A stretch of DNA of 35,159 nt, taken from positions 1-35,159 of the forward strand of contig JAIETA010000210.1 in the NCBI GenBank assembly GCA_019745575.1, written 5' to 3'. Each line of letters opens with the position of its first letter. Positions within the stretch are counted from its first letter, which is position 1. The notes below the pieces were generated by a model. The model searched no databases, was not told the DNA's origin, and saw nothing but the letters and a program-made list of their open reading frames with translations. Of the stretch, positions 1-10,248 are shown piece by piece. A program made the translations under genes and the position numbers. This stretch comes from Reyranella sp. GTDB taxonomy: Bacteria; Pseudomonadota; Alphaproteobacteria; Reyranellales; Reyranellaceae.

Positions 1-186
1 CAGGGCGACTTCGTCCTGGCCGTCGAGAACGGCGTTCTCGCGCGCAAAGCGGTCGGCGCGGTCCGCACCTGGTCGCGCGGCGAGCTGGTCGAGGTCAAGG
101 GCCTGGAGTCGGGCATGCAGATCGTGTCGGCGCCCCTGCCCGGCCTCAAGGCCGGCCAGAGGGTGAAGGTCCTCGACTCCAAGTAG
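1..186 (+). CDS. RND efflux periplasmic adaptor (membrane fusion protein), C-terminal fragment, truncated by window start
   Basis: Frame 1 is open from base 1 to TAG at 184-186 (QGDFVLAVENGVLARKAVGAVRTWSRGELVEVKGLESGMQIVSAPLPGLKAGQRVKVLDSK*). It lies immediately upstream of an RND pump gene, and the tail resembles MFP C-termini. Confidence 0.75.
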   Translation, partial: QGDFVLAVENGVLARKAVGAVRTWSRGELVEVKGLESGMQIVSAPLPGLKAGQRVKVLDSK

Positions 187-196
187 GCGGGCGGCG

Positions 197-3100
197 ATGA
201 AACTCACCCAGATCGCCGTCGACAATCCGGTCTTCGCCACCATGATGATGGTGGCATTGCTGGTGATGGGCCTGTTCTCCTACCGCCAGCTCAGCGTCGA
301 CCAGTTCCCCAATGTCGACTTCCCCGTGGTCGTGGTGACCACGGACTATCCCGGCGCATCGCCGGAAACGGTCGAAAGCGAGATCAGCCGCAAGATCGAG
401 GAGTCGGTCAACGCGATCGCCGGGCTGAAGACGCTGACATCGCGCTCGTTCGAGGGCCGTTCGATCGTGATCGCCGAGTTCGAACTGTCGGTCCAGTCCG
501 CCACCGCCCTGCAGGACGTGCGCGAGAAGGTCCAGCAGGTCCGCGCGAGCTTCAAGCCGGAGATCAAGGAACCGCTGATCCAGCGCTTCAATCCCGACGA
601 CCAGCCGATCGTTTCGATCGCCGTGCGCTCCGACATACGCTCGGTGCGGGATCTCACGACGCTGGCGGATCAGCTCATCGTCAAGCGGCTGCAGACCGTC
701 CGCGACGTCGGACGCGCCACCATCGCCGGCGGCGTGAAACGCCAGATCAATATCGAGCTCGATCCCGGCCGGATGCATGCCCTGCGCGTCGGCGTCAACG
801 ACATCATGCGGGCGATCAGGGACGAGAACCAGAACTTCCCGGCCGGCAACGTCGCCCGCGGCAACGACGATCGGATCATCGAGGTCACGGGCCGTGTGGC
901 GGAGCCCGGCAACTTCGCGGACCTGATCGTGGCACGCCGGGGCCTCGCACCGGTCTACCTGCGGCAAGTCGCAACCGTGGTCGACGGCCAGCAGGAGCTC
1001 GAGAATGTCGCCACCCTGAACGGCGAGCGGGCACTGGCGATCGACGTCGTCAAGACGCAGGGCGCCAATACCATCGACGTCGCGCGCGGCGTCCGCCGCG
1101 CGGTCGCCGACCTTCAGGCGTCGCTGCCGTCCGACGTCAAGCTCGAGATCGTGCGCGACAGCTCGCGCGGCATCCAGAACTCGGTAAGCAACGTCCAGCA
1201 GACGATGATCGAGGGCGGCTTCCTGACCATCGCCATCGTGTTCCTGTTCCTGCATTCGTGGCGCAGCACGGTGATCACCGGGTTGGCGCTGCCGATCTCC
1301 GTCTTTGGCGCCTTCATGGTGATGGCGGCCTTCGGCTTCACGCTCAACGTCCTCACCCTGATGGCGCTCAGCCTCGCCATCGGCATTCTCATCGACGACG
1401 CGATCGTGGTGCGCGAGAACATCATGCGCCACATCGGCTTCGGCAAGACGCACCGGCAGGCGGCGATCGACGGCACCAACGAGATTGGTCTGGCGGTGCT
1501 TGCCACCACCTTCTGCATCGTCGCGGTGTTCCTGCCGGTCGCCTTCATGGGCGGCATCATCGGCCGCTTCTTCTTCCAGTTCGGCGTCATGGTTTCGGCG
1601 GCGGTGCTGATCTCGCTGTTCGTGTCCTTCACCCTCGACCCGATGCTCTCGAGCATCTGGTACGACCCGCAGGCGCATGGCGACAGCCGCTTCGCCCGCG
1701 CCGTGAACGCGGCCCAGGAACGCGCCAATCGCGCCTATCGCGCGCTGCTCGGCTGGTCGCTGCGCTGGCCCAAGCTCACGCTGCTGGTCGCGCTCGCCAG
1801 CTTCCTCGGCAGCTTCGCCCTGCCCAAGTACATCGGCTTCGAGTTCGTCCCGCAGGCCGACCTTGGCGAACAGGTCGTGAGCATCGAGACGCCGGTCGGC
1901 TCCTCGCTGGAGTACACCGCAGCCAAGCTCGGCCAGGTCGATGCCGCCGTGCGGGAGTTCCCGGAGGTCGACTACACCTACGGCACCGTCAACACCGGCT
2001 ACGCCAACGGCAAGAACCAGGCGAGCCTCTATCTCCGCCTGAAGCCGATCAAGGAGCGCAGCCGTTCGCCGGAGCAGCTTGCGCAGCCGATCCGCGACAG
2101 GCTGGCCAGCATTCCGGGCATACTGGTGTCCATCAACACGCCCGGCGGGCCCGGCGGCGGCGTGCAGAAGCAGCTGCAGCTTTCGCTGCAGGGACCCGAC
2201 ACGGCGGTCCTCGACCGGCTGTCCCAGGACGTCATGGCGCGCGCCTCCGCCATTCCCGGCATGGTCGACCTCGATCGCAACCTGAAAGCCGCCAAGCCGG
2301 TCCTGTCGGTGCGACTGCGCCGCGATGCGGCGTCCGACCTCGGCCTCGGCTCGGCCCAGGTGGCGCAATCGCTGAGGCCGCTCTTCGCCGGCGACGAGAC
2401 CAGCCTGTGGCGGGCGCCCGACGGCGAAAACTATACCGTCATGGTCCGCTTGCCGACCGACGACCGTACCGGCGTCGCCGACCTGCAGCGCATCTGGTTC
2501 ACCGCGGGGACGGAGGCCAGCGGCTTGCCCCGCATGGTCCACATCGCCCAGATCGCGGACATTATCGACGACGTCGGCGCCTCCCAGATCAACCGGCGCG
2601 ATCTCAATCGCGAAGTCCAGATCACAGCCAACGTCTCGGGACGGTCGACCGGCGAAGTCAGCAGCGATCTGCAGAAGATCCTGGCGGACACCGCACTGCC
2701 GCCCGGCTATCGCTTCGTCTTCGGCGGCTCGACCAAGGACATGGCGGAGAGCGCCGCCTATGCCGGCCAGGCCCTGCTGCTTGCCGTCATCCTGATCTAT
2801 CTGATCCTGGCCTCGCAGTTCGGCAGCTTCCTGCAGCCCATCGCCATCATGATGTCGCTGCCGATGTCGTTGATCGGTGTCTTTCTCGGCCTGCTGATCG
2901 CCGGCACGACACTCAACATCTTCAGCGCGATCGGCTTCATCATGCTGATGGGCCTGGTCACCAAGAACGCCATCCTGCTGGTCGACTTCTTCAACCAGTC
3001 GCGCGCACGCGGCACGCCGGTCAACGAGGCCCTGCTCGAAGCGGGCTCGATCCGGCTGCGGCCCATCCTGATGACCACCCTCGCCATGGTGTTCGGCATG

Positions 3101-3310
3101 ATGCCATTGGCGTTGGGGCTGGGCGAAGGCGCCAGCCAGCGCGCGCCGATGGCGCATGCCGTGATCGGCGGCCTGATCAGTTCGACGCTTCTGACGCTGG
3201 TCGTCGTGCCGGTGGTGCTGGTCTACATCGACCGTATCGGCACCTGGAGCCGCAAGCGCTTCAGCCGGTCGGCCGATGAAATGGCGCGCGCGCACAAGCC
3301 CGCCGAGTAG
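197..3310 (+). CDS. RND (AcrB/MdtB-like) multidrug efflux inner-membrane transporter
   Basis: 1037 aa ORF beginning MKLTQIAVDNPVFATMMMVALLVMGLFSYRQLSVDQFPNVDFPVVVVTTDYPGASPETVE. Typical RND motifs and TM blocks (GILIDDAIVVRENI, GLVTKNAILLVDF). Confidence 0.95.
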   Translation: MKLTQIAVDNPVFATMMMVALLVMGLFSYRQLSVDQFPNVDFPVVVVTTDYPGASPETVESEISRKIEESVNAIAGLKTLTSRSFEGRSIVIAEFELSVQSATALQDVREKVQQVRASFKPEIKEPLIQRFNPDDQPIVSIAVRSDIRSVRDLTTLADQLIVKRLQTVRDVGRATIAGGVKRQINIELDPGRMHALRVGVNDIMRAIRDENQNFPAGNVARGNDDRIIEVTGRVAEPGNFADLIVARRGLAPVYLRQVATVVDGQQELENVATLNGERALAIDVVKTQGANTIDVARGVRRAVADLQASLPSDVKLEIVRDSSRGIQNSVSNVQQTMIEGGFLTIAIVFLFLHSWRSTVITGLALPISVFGAFMVMAAFGFTLNVLTLMALSLAIGILIDDAIVVRENIMRHIGFGKTHRQAAIDGTNEIGLAVLATTFCIVAVFLPVAFMGGIIGRFFFQFGVMVSAAVLISLFVSFTLDPMLSSIWYDPQAHGDSRFARAVNAAQERANRAYRALLGWSLRWPKLTLLVALASFLGSFALPKYIGFEFVPQADLGEQVVSIETPVGSSLEYTAAKLGQVDAAVREFPEVDYTYGTVNTGYANGKNQASLYLRLKPIKERSRSPEQLAQPIRDRLASIPGILVSINTPGGPGGGVQKQLQLSLQGPDTAVLDRLSQDVMARASAIPGMVDLDRNLKAAKPVLSVRLRRDAASDLGLGSAQVAQSLRPLFAGDETSLWRAPDGENYTVMVRLPTDDRTGVADLQRIWFTAGTEASGLPRMVHIAQIADIIDDVGASQINRRDLNREVQITANVSGRSTGEVSSDLQKILADTALPPGYRFVFGGSTKDMAESAAYAGQALLLAVILIYLILASQFGSFLQPIAIMMSLPMSLIGVFLGLLIAGTTLNIFSAIGFIMLMGLVTKNAILLVDFFNQSRARGTPVNEALLEAGSIRLRPILMTTLAMVFGMMPLALGLGEGASQRAPMAHAVIGGLISSTLLTLVVVPVVLVYIDRIGTWSRKRFSRSADEMARAHKPAE

Positions 3311-3364
3311 CGCGCCGCTGCCGATTTCAGGTCATGCTGGCACGATTCGCGCTATGCTCCGGTC

Positions 3365-4540
3365 ATGCCCGATGATGCCCCGACAATCGGCCTGCGTGTC
3401 GTCGACTCCCTTGCCGCGGTCGATCCCTGGCAATGGGACGCCTGCGCCCTGGCTCCCGGGTCGGCCGGCAACCCCTTTCTCAGCTACCGCTTCCTGAGGG
3501 CCCTGGAGGAGTCGAGGTCCGTCGGGCGGCGGACCGGCTGGCAGCCGCAGTATCTCCTGGCCGAAAGCGCCGACGGCGCCCTGCAGGGCGCGGCGCCGCT
3601 CTACGTAAAAGGGCATTCGCAGGGCGAGTACGTGTTCGACCATGGCTGGGCGCAGGCGTTCGAGCGCGCTGGCGGCCGCTACTATCCCAAATTGCAGGTC
3701 GCCATCCCCTTCACCCCGGTGCCGGGACCGCGCCTGTTCGCGCGCCCCGGGCCGCTCGCCGACGGCGTCCGCGATGCGATGATCGACATGCTGGCCAAGA
3801 TCGCCGGCGACAACAACCTCAGCTCGGTCCATGCCACTTTCTGTACCGAGGCCGAGTGGAGGCGCTTCGGCGAGCACGGCTGGCTGCTTCGATTGGGTCA
3901 GCAGTTCCATTGGCACAACAACGGCTACCGCAGCTTCGACGAGTTTCTGGCGGCACTCTCCTCGCGCAAGCGCAAGGCCATCCGCAAGGAGCGCGACGCG
4001 GTCCGCCGCGAAGGCCTCACCGTGCGGGCGCTGAGCGGCACCGACATCCAGCCCGCGCACTGGGATGCCTTTTTCGCCTTCTACATGGACACCGGTGGCC
4101 GCAAATGGGGCTCGCCCTACCTGACTCGGCCGTTTTTCGACATTCTCGGCGCCACCATGGCCGACAAGGTGGTGCTGGTCCTGGCCGAGGCCGACGGCCG
4201 GCCGGTGGGCGGTGCGCTCAACCTCCGGGGCGACGACACGCTCTACGGCCGATACTGGGGCTGTCTGGAGAGCCACGCCTTCCTGCATTTCGAGGCCTGC
4301 TACTACCAGGCCATCGACTACGCCATCGCCCACGGGCTGCAGCGGGTCGAAGCGGGCGCCCAGGGCGACCACAAGATCCAGCGCGGCTATCTGCCGGTGC
4401 CGACCTACTCGGCGCACTGGATCCCCGATGCCGGTTTCCGCCGCGCGGTTGCCGACTATCTCAGCCGCGAGCGGCCGGCGGTCGAGCAGGAGATTGAAGG
4501 CCTGATGCAGTACTCGCCGTTCAGGAAAGAAAACGAATAG
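3365..4540 (+). CDS. FemAB/GNAT-like acyltransferase family protein (DUF482/COG3146-like)
   Basis: 391 aa ORF with the characteristic NPFLSYRFLRALEESRSVGRRTGWQPQYL start and a RKAIRKERDAV...YGRYWGC...FEACYYQAIDYAI core. Confidence 0.8.
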   Translation: MPDDAPTIGLRVVDSLAAVDPWQWDACALAPGSAGNPFLSYRFLRALEESRSVGRRTGWQPQYLLAESADGALQGAAPLYVKGHSQGEYVFDHGWAQAFERAGGRYYPKLQVAIPFTPVPGPRLFARPGPLADGVRDAMIDMLAKIAGDNNLSSVHATFCTEAEWRRFGEHGWLLRLGQQFHWHNNGYRSFDEFLAALSSRKRKAIRKERDAVRREGLTVRALSGTDIQPAHWDAFFAFYMDTGGRKWGSPYLTRPFFDILGATMADKVVLVLAEADGRPVGGALNLRGDDTLYGRYWGCLESHAFLHFEACYYQAIDYAIAHGLQRVEAGAQGDHKIQRGYLPVPTYSAHWIPDAGFRRAVADYLSRERPAVEQEIEGLMQYSPFRKENE

Positions 4541-4543
4541 CGA

Positions 4544-4723
4544 TCACTTCTTGTCGACCATCAGGACGCCGAGAAAGAAGATCACGAAGAAGATCAGCTG
4601 CTCGGTCAGTCCCAGGGGCGCCTGCCAGCCGATCTTGTCGACGATGAAGAGGCATACCCAGAACACCGCGGTGGCCAGCACCGCGGCGCGCAGAGCGACC
4701 CAGAGAGGCCGGAAGGCACTCAC
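4544..4723 (-). CDS. Small two-TM membrane protein (59 aa), GTG start overlapping the clpA stop
   Basis: Not in the supplied ORF track. Reverse-strand GTG at 4723-4721 reads [59 protein letters not shown], with a 4-nt GTGA overlap with the clpA TGA and two hydrophobic segments. Confidence 0.65.
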   Translation of the reverse strand: MSAFRPLWVALRAAVLATAVFWVCLFIVDKIGWQAPLGLTEQLIFFVIFFLGVLMVDKK

Positions 4724-7041
4724 CCGGCCAGCACGGGTTCTTGGCTCGCCGGCGGCAACGCCCCACGCTCGGGCGGAAGAAACTGGAAGACCAGCTTGGC
4801 GGCATCACCCTGCCCCTCGACCTCGACACGCACCGTGCCGCCGGTCGACAGCTTGCCGAACAGGACCTCCTCGGCCAGGGGCTTCTTGATGTGCTCCTGG
4901 ATGAAGCGGCCGAGCGGGCGGGCGCCGAACGTCTTGTCATAGCCCTTCTCGGCCAGCCAGCGACGGGCGGCGTCGCTGAGTTCGATGAAGACCTTGCGAT
5001 CGGCGAGCTGGCCTTCGAGTTCGGCGATGAACTTGTCGACGACCCGGCCCATCGACTCAGGGCCAAGGCTCGCAAACTTGATGATGGCGTCGAGCCGGTT
5101 GCGGAACTCCGGCGAGAACATGCGGTTGATCGCCTCATCGTCCTCGTCGTGTCGCTGCTCCCGGCCGAAGCCCAGCGCCGGCTTGGCGATATCGGCGGCG
5201 CCGGCGTTGGTCGTCATGCACAGGATGACGTTGCGGAAGTCCACCGTTCGGCCGTTGTGATCGGTGAGCTTGCCGTAGTCCATCACCTGCAACAGCACGT
5301 TGAACACGTCGGGATGCGCCTTCTCGATCTCGTCGAACAGCACGACGCAGTGCGGATGCTGGTTGACCTTGTCGGTCAGCAGGCCACCCTGGTCGAAACC
5401 GACATATCCCGGCGGCGCGCCGATCAGGCGCGAGACGCTGTGACGTTCCATGTACTCCGACATGTCGAAGCGAATCAGTTCGAGGCCGAGCAAGCGCGCA
5501 AGCTGGCGCGTCACCTCGGTCTTGCCGACGCCGGTCGGGCCGGCCAGCAGGTAGCTGCCGATCGGCTTCTCGGGCGCGCGCAGGCCGGCGCGGGCCAGCT
5601 TGATCGAGGCGGCTAGATGCTCGATCGCGCGATCCTGCCCGAACACCACCGTCTTGAGATCGCGGTCGATGTTGCGCAGAAGCTCCGTGTCGTCCTTGGA
5701 CACGCTCTTGGGCGGGATGCGTGCGATCTTGGCGACGATCTCCTCGATATCGGGGACCTCGATGGTCTTCTTGCGCTGCTCAGGAGCACGCAGCATCTGG
5801 GCGGCGCCGACCTCGTCGATGACGTCGATCGCCTTGTCGGGCAGCTTGCGGTCGTGGATATAGCGCGCCGAGAGCTCGACTGCGGCCTTGATGGCGTCGT
5901 CTGTGTAGGCGACGTGGTGGTGCTTCTCGTAGACCGGCTTCAGGCCGCGCATGATCTCGATGGCGTCGGAAAGCGTAGGCTCGGGTACATCGATCTTCTG
6001 GAAGCGGCGGACGAGAGCGCGATCCTTCTCGAAGTGGTTGCGGTATTCCTTGTAGGTCGTCGAGCCGATGCAGCGCAGTTCTCCCGACTGCAGCGAGGGC
6101 TTCAGCAGGTTCGACGCGTCCATCGAGCCGCCCGAGGTGGCACCGGCGCCGATGATGGTGTGGATTTCGTCGATGAACAGCACTGAATTGGGTTTCTTCT
6201 TGAGCTCGGCCAGCACCGCCTTGAGACGCTCCTCGAAGTCGCCGCGATAGCGCGTTCCGGCCAGCAGCGCGCCCATGTCGAGCGAGTAGATGACCGACTC
6301 CCGCAGCACCTCCGGCACCTCACCGTCGACGATCTTGCGCGCCAGCCCTTCGGCGATCGCCGTCTTGCCGACGCCGGGCTCGCCAACGTAGAGCGGGTTG
6401 TTCTTGGTGCGGCGGCACAACACCTGGATCGTGCGCTCGACCTCATGCTCGCGTCCGATCAGCGGATCGACCCGGCCGTCGCGCGCCTTCTGGTTGAGAT
6501 CGACGCAATAGGCGGCCAGCGCCTCGTTGCCCTGCTTGGCCGCAGCATCGCCGCCGCCTTCCTCCTCGGCACCGCTGACCCGGCGGGTACGGGCGCGTCC
6601 AGGCACCTTGGCCTTGCCGTGGCTGATGTAGTCCACCGCATCGAGACGGGTCATCCCCTGGTTTTCGAGGAACGACACGGCGTGGCTGTCGCGCTCGGAA
6701 AACAGCGCAACGAGAACGTTGGCGCCCGTCACCTCGTTGCGGCCCGACGACTGGACATGGACGGCGGCTCGCTGGACGACCCGCTGGAAGCCGGCGGTCG
6801 GCAGTGGTTCGTTCTGTGTCTGGGTGATGATGCCCTTCAGCCGGTTGTCGACGAAGGTCTCGAGATCGTGCCGCAGACGGTCGATGTCGACGCCGCAGGA
6901 CTTGAGCACCGGCAAGGCATCCTCGTCCTCCGTCATCGCCAGGAGCAGATGCTCCAGCGTGGCGTATTCGTGCCGGCGCTCGCCGGCCAAGCCGAAGGCG
7001 CGATGGAGGGACTTCTCGAGGTTCTTGGACAACATGGACAT
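4720..7041 (-). CDS. clpA: ATP-dependent Clp protease ATP-binding subunit ClpA
   Basis: 773 aa with Clp-N domain, two Walker A motifs ([30 protein letters not shown]) and the ClpP-loop region; next to clpS. Confidence 0.97.
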   Translation of the reverse strand: MSMLSKNLEKSLHRAFGLAGERRHEYATLEHLLLAMTEDEDALPVLKSCGVDIDRLRHDLETFVDNRLKGIITQTQNEPLPTAGFQRVVQRAAVHVQSSGRNEVTGANVLVALFSERDSHAVSFLENQGMTRLDAVDYISHGKAKVPGRARTRRVSGAEEEGGGDAAAKQGNEALAAYCVDLNQKARDGRVDPLIGREHEVERTIQVLCRRTKNNPLYVGEPGVGKTAIAEGLARKIVDGEVPEVLRESVIYSLDMGALLAGTRYRGDFEERLKAVLAELKKKPNSVLFIDEIHTIIGAGATSGGSMDASNLLKPSLQSGELRCIGSTTYKEYRNHFEKDRALVRRFQKIDVPEPTLSDAIEIMRGLKPVYEKHHHVAYTDDAIKAAVELSARYIHDRKLPDKAIDVIDEVGAAQMLRAPEQRKKTIEVPDIEEIVAKIARIPPKSVSKDDTELLRNIDRDLKTVVFGQDRAIEHLAASIKLARAGLRAPEKPIGSYLLAGPTGVGKTEVTRQLARLLGLELIRFDMSEYMERHSVSRLIGAPPGYVGFDQGGLLTDKVNQHPHCVVLFDEIEKAHPDVFNVLLQVMDYGKLTDHNGRTVDFRNVILCMTTNAGAADIAKPALGFGREQRHDEDDEAINRMFSPEFRNRLDAIIKFASLGPESMGRVVDKFIAELEGQLADRKVFIELSDAARRWLAEKGYDKTFGARPLGRFIQEHIKKPLAEEVLFGKLSTGGTVRVEVEGQGDAAKLVFQFLPPERGALPPASQEPVLAG

Positions 7042-7080
7042 CGAACCACCTCGACGGAAAACGGACTACTCTTCTTCGAA

Positions 7081-7485
7081 CTACTCTTTCTCCAACGTAC
7101 ACTGGAGAGGGTGCTGGTTCTTGCGCGCGTAGTCCACGGTCTGCGTCACCTTGGTCTCGGCGATCTCGTAGGTGTAGACTCCGCACACGCCCACGCCCTT
7201 CTGGTGGACATGGAGCATGATCTGCGTCGCCTCATCGCGATTCTTCTGAAAGATATGCTGCAACACGTCGACAACGAACTCCATCGGCGTGTAGTCGTCG
7301 TTGAGCATCAGGACCTTGTACATCGACGGCTTCTTGGTGCGGGTCCGCGTGAGCGTGAGCGCGCCGGTCCGGCCATCGTTGTCGCCCCCTCCGTCGTCGC
7401 GTCTTGGCGGCTGCCGCGGCGGGCCACCCGGCGGCTCGCTGGGCCCGCCCAGCCGACCGCCCGCGAAGCGCCCTTCGTTAGCCAT
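7081..7485 (-). CDS. clpS: ClpS, ATP-dependent Clp protease adaptor
   Basis: ClpS core [61 protein letters not shown] track starts at 7524; the internal ATG at 7485 (MANEGRF) is more plausible because a TATAAT-like -10 lies at 7541-7536. Confidence 0.93.
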   Translation of the reverse strand: MANEGRFAGGRLGGPSEPPGGPPRQPPRRDDGGGDNDGRTGALTLTRTRTKKPSMYKVLMLNDDYTPMEFVVDVLQHIFQKNRDEATQIMLHVHQKGVGVCGVYTYEIAETKVTQTVDYARKNQHPLQCTLEKE

Positions 7486-7535
7486 ACGCACTGACCCCAT
7501 CGCCCGGATCAAACTCCTGTCCATCCCACAAGTGA

Positions 7536-7541
7536 ATTATA
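7536..7541 (-). promoter_or_regulatory. Candidate -10 element (TATAAT) for clpS-clpA
   Basis: Plus-strand ATTATA equals minus-strand TATAAT, in an AT-rich patch just upstream of clpS. No strong -35 identified. Confidence 0.4.
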
Positions 7542-7562
7542 TAGGGAGTACTGGCGATTCCG

Positions 7563-8246
7563 CTACCTCGGCCGCAGCCCATCCGTCCCCACCATCAGGA
7601 TCCAGCGATCGTAGTTGCCGTGGCGGAATTCCGAGGGTTCGAGCTTGCGCGGGCGATTGATGGCCAGCGGTACATTGTCCCATTCGAACAGCTTCTCGGC
7701 AAACCGCACCCTGGCGAAGCCATCGGTCGGGTAGTGATAGGCTTGGAAGCCCCAGACTCCCGCCCGGCAGGAAGCGACGGTCCACCAGAAGTCGTTGTTC
7801 GGCAGGCGAAGCCCGTCCGGCGGCGGCCCGAAGGCCGCGCTGGCCTCGAGCAAACCAACGATTTCGCGCGTTTCGTCGACATTCAGGATACGCTCGCCGC
7901 GCATCATGCTCCAGGGAGCGAGCGTGTCCCGGGGGCCGTTGATCACGATTTCCGCCGCTGCGATGCGGTTCGACAGCGCCCCCATGCTGAGGCCGGCGAA
8001 GCCATCGGGCTGCAGGAATATCTCATAGGTGCGAACCTGCTCGCGCCAGAGCGCATTGTAGATCAGCCGTATGCGGTCGCGCCCGCCTGCCCGGCAGGCC
8101 TCTCGTATGTCGTCTGCCGCGACGTAGGAGAACCAGTTGAAGCTGCGGATGATCGGCGGATCGACATTGCGATCGGCGCGCTGTGCCACGGCTGCCGGAG
8201 CGTAGGCCAGGACGACACCGGCGATGGCCAAGACCCAGGACTTCAT
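7563..8246 (-). CDS. Hypothetical exported protein
   Basis: Start at 8246 gives MKSWVLAIAGVVLAYAPAAVAQRADRN..., a clear signal peptide; ~227 aa, family not recognised. Confidence 0.75.
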   Translation of the reverse strand: MKSWVLAIAGVVLAYAPAAVAQRADRNVDPPIIRSFNWFSYVAADDIREACRAGGRDRIRLIYNALWREQVRTYEIFLQPDGFAGLSMGALSNRIAAAEIVINGPRDTLAPWSMMRGERILNVDETREIVGLLEASAAFGPPPDGLRLPNNDFWWTVASCRAGVWGFQAYHYPTDGFARVRFAEKLFEWDNVPLAINRPRKLEPSEFRHGNYDRWILMVGTDGLRPR

Positions 8247-8414
8247 CGTGCTCTCTCCTTTGCCGCGCCCGGCATTATGAGGGACCAACTGGGGCGCCAG
8301 CACGGCGGGGGAAAGTTGCATAACCGCAAAAACTTTAGTATTGTGTCAGGAATTGCCCATAACATCTTGTCAGGGCACAAAAATATTCGATCAAGCGTAA
8401 TGGCGTAATTCGCG

Positions 8415-9845
8415 ATGACTTTCCCTCTCAAGCGCATCGCGGCCGGCCTGTCTCGGCTTGCCGTCGGCATTCTATTTGCTGGTGCTATTGTCGCACCGTC
8501 CGGCGTCGATGCCCAGTCGACGACGACCAAACGTGCCTCGCCTTCCGCCAAGGCACGCAGCGCCGCCAAGCCCGTCGTTCAGAACCCCTCTGCCTGGGTG
8601 GCCAACCCTGCCGTCACCGGCAAGGCCGCCTACCTGATCGTCGATGCCACCAGCGGCCGTGAGCTCGCCGGTGACCAGGCCGACGAACTGCGGTACCCGG
8701 CGTCGCTCACCAAACTGATGACGGTCTACCTCACGTTTTCGGCGCTCGACTCCGGCCGCTTGTCGTTGAGTGACGCGCTGGCCGTTTCGGCCAACGCCTT
8801 GAATGCCCAGCCCACCAAGATGGGCCTGCCTCCCGGCGGTTCGGTCAGCGTGCGCGACGCCACGATGGCTCTGGTGACGCGCTCGGCGAACGACGCCGCC
8901 ATCGTGCTGGCCGAGGCGCTTGCCGGCGACGAGCCGACTTTCGCCCGGCTGATGACCCAGAAGGCGCGTCAGCTCGGCATGAGCTCGACGGTGTTCCGCA
9001 ACGCGTCGGGCCTGCCCAACCGCGAACAGGTCACCACCGCGCGAGACATGGCACGCCTCGCCAACGCCTTGCTGCGCGACTATCCGCACTACTACGCGGT
9101 GTTTTCCGTCCAGAGCTATCCCTACCGCGGCCGCTCGCTGGATAATCACAACCGCATGCTGGGCTACTATGAAGGCGCCGATGGTATGAAGACGGGATAC
9201 ACCGCCGCCTCCGGCTTCAACCTTGTCATGTCGGCGATGCGCGACAATCGCCGGCTGATCGGCGTCGTGATGGGTGGCGAGAGCGCCGGCCGCCGAGACC
9301 GCCAGATGGCCGATCTGCTCGATCGCGGCTTTACCAGTGCGCAGACGATGGGCCTCTCGCCCTGGACCTCGATCCGCAAGCCGCCATCGGCCCGCTACTC
9401 CGCCGCGCAGTTCATGCCCGGCGCTGCCATCCAGGAAACAGCCCCTCGCGTCGCCGTCGCCAAGGCCGACACGGCCGTCCCGCCCGCAGCGCCGCCTCAG
9501 GCCGCGGCCACGCGCGTCGCCGGACCGGCCGCTCCTGCTGCCGCACCCGCCACTCCGGACAACCTCGCGCTGGGCAGCTGGGTCATCCAGGTCGGATCTT
9601 TCAACGAGCCGCAGGCCGCGCAGCTTGCGCTGGAGCGGGCCTCGGCCGCGTTGCCAAACACCATGCGCTCGAGCGCCGCCGCAACGGTCGACGAAGTGCA
9701 GATGGCCAACAAGGTGTTCCATCGCGCGCGCCTCACCAACCTGTCGCAGGAGCAGGCCGTCGACGGTTGCAGGCGCCTCGAAAAGCAGAAGATCTACTGC
9801 TCGCCGCTGCAGATCACAGCCTGGAATACCCCGGGTGCGCGCTGA
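8415..9845 (+). CDS. D-alanyl-D-alanine carboxypeptidase (penicillin-binding protein 5/6-like) with C-terminal SPOR-like domain
   Basis: SxxK motif in YPASLTKLMTVYLTF, SAN motif in TRSANDAAIVLAE, KTG in DGMKTGYT; C-terminal GSWVIQVGSFNEPQAAQLALERA resembles SPOR. Confidence 0.93.
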   Translation: MTFPLKRIAAGLSRLAVGILFAGAIVAPSGVDAQSTTTKRASPSAKARSAAKPVVQNPSAWVANPAVTGKAAYLIVDATSGRELAGDQADELRYPASLTKLMTVYLTFSALDSGRLSLSDALAVSANALNAQPTKMGLPPGGSVSVRDATMALVTRSANDAAIVLAEALAGDEPTFARLMTQKARQLGMSSTVFRNASGLPNREQVTTARDMARLANALLRDYPHYYAVFSVQSYPYRGRSLDNHNRMLGYYEGADGMKTGYTAASGFNLVMSAMRDNRRLIGVVMGGESAGRRDRQMADLLDRGFTSAQTMGLSPWTSIRKPPSARYSAAQFMPGAAIQETAPRVAVAKADTAVPPAAPPQAAATRVAGPAAPAAAPATPDNLALGSWVIQVGSFNEPQAAQLALERASAALPNTMRSSAAATVDEVQMANKVFHRARLTNLSQEQAVDGCRRLEKQKIYCSPLQITAWNTPGAR

Positions 9846-10248
9846 AGGCACGGCTGACGCGGGCCACGAATGCCCGCTTGGCGCCACGCTGCCATGCCGT
9901 CAGATCCCAGGCCTCGCGGCTCGGCTTCAGACGACTGGCCACCGGCTCGAACACCGAGACCGTTATCAGCCGTCCAGCTGAACCGACCTTGAGCGGCACG
10001 ACCCGGTAGCCTGGCCCTTCGTAGGCCGCAAGCCGCGCCACGTCGCGGGGGCTGAGACCGCCCACGATCGCACCGGCCACCTTGCTGCGCGGATCCCGAA
10101 TGATGACTGGATAGCTCCCGCCCTGCGCCCGCCTGCGGGCGTGCCCCGCCAGGGTCGCCGGCAAAAAGGCCGCCGGGGGCAATCGCCGACCCAGCACCAG
10201 CGCCGTCACATCGCGGTCGAGGAGCGTTCCGTAGAAGAAGAAGCGCAT
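9814..10248 (-). CDS. Gamma-glutamylcyclotransferase-like (AIG2-like) protein
   Basis: ATG at 10248 gives [23 protein letters not shown]...AYEGPGYRVVPL; FYGTL motif typical of the GGCT fold. The start overlaps the pgm stop (TGATG). Confidence 0.85.
   Translation of the reverse strand: MRFFFYGTLLDRDVTALVLGRRLPPAAFLPATLAGHARRRAQGGSYPVIIRDPRSKVAGAIVGGLSPRDVARLAAYEGPGYRVVPLKVGSAGRLITVSVFEPVASRLKPSREAWDLTAWQRGAKRAFVARVSRAFSAHPGYSRL

Noticed and set aside
146-3295. 1049-aa minus-strand ORF antisense to the RND pump
   Set aside because: Low-complexity R/D/H/Q-rich translation typical of a frame opposite a GC-rich gene; the plus-strand frame is a clear RND transporter.
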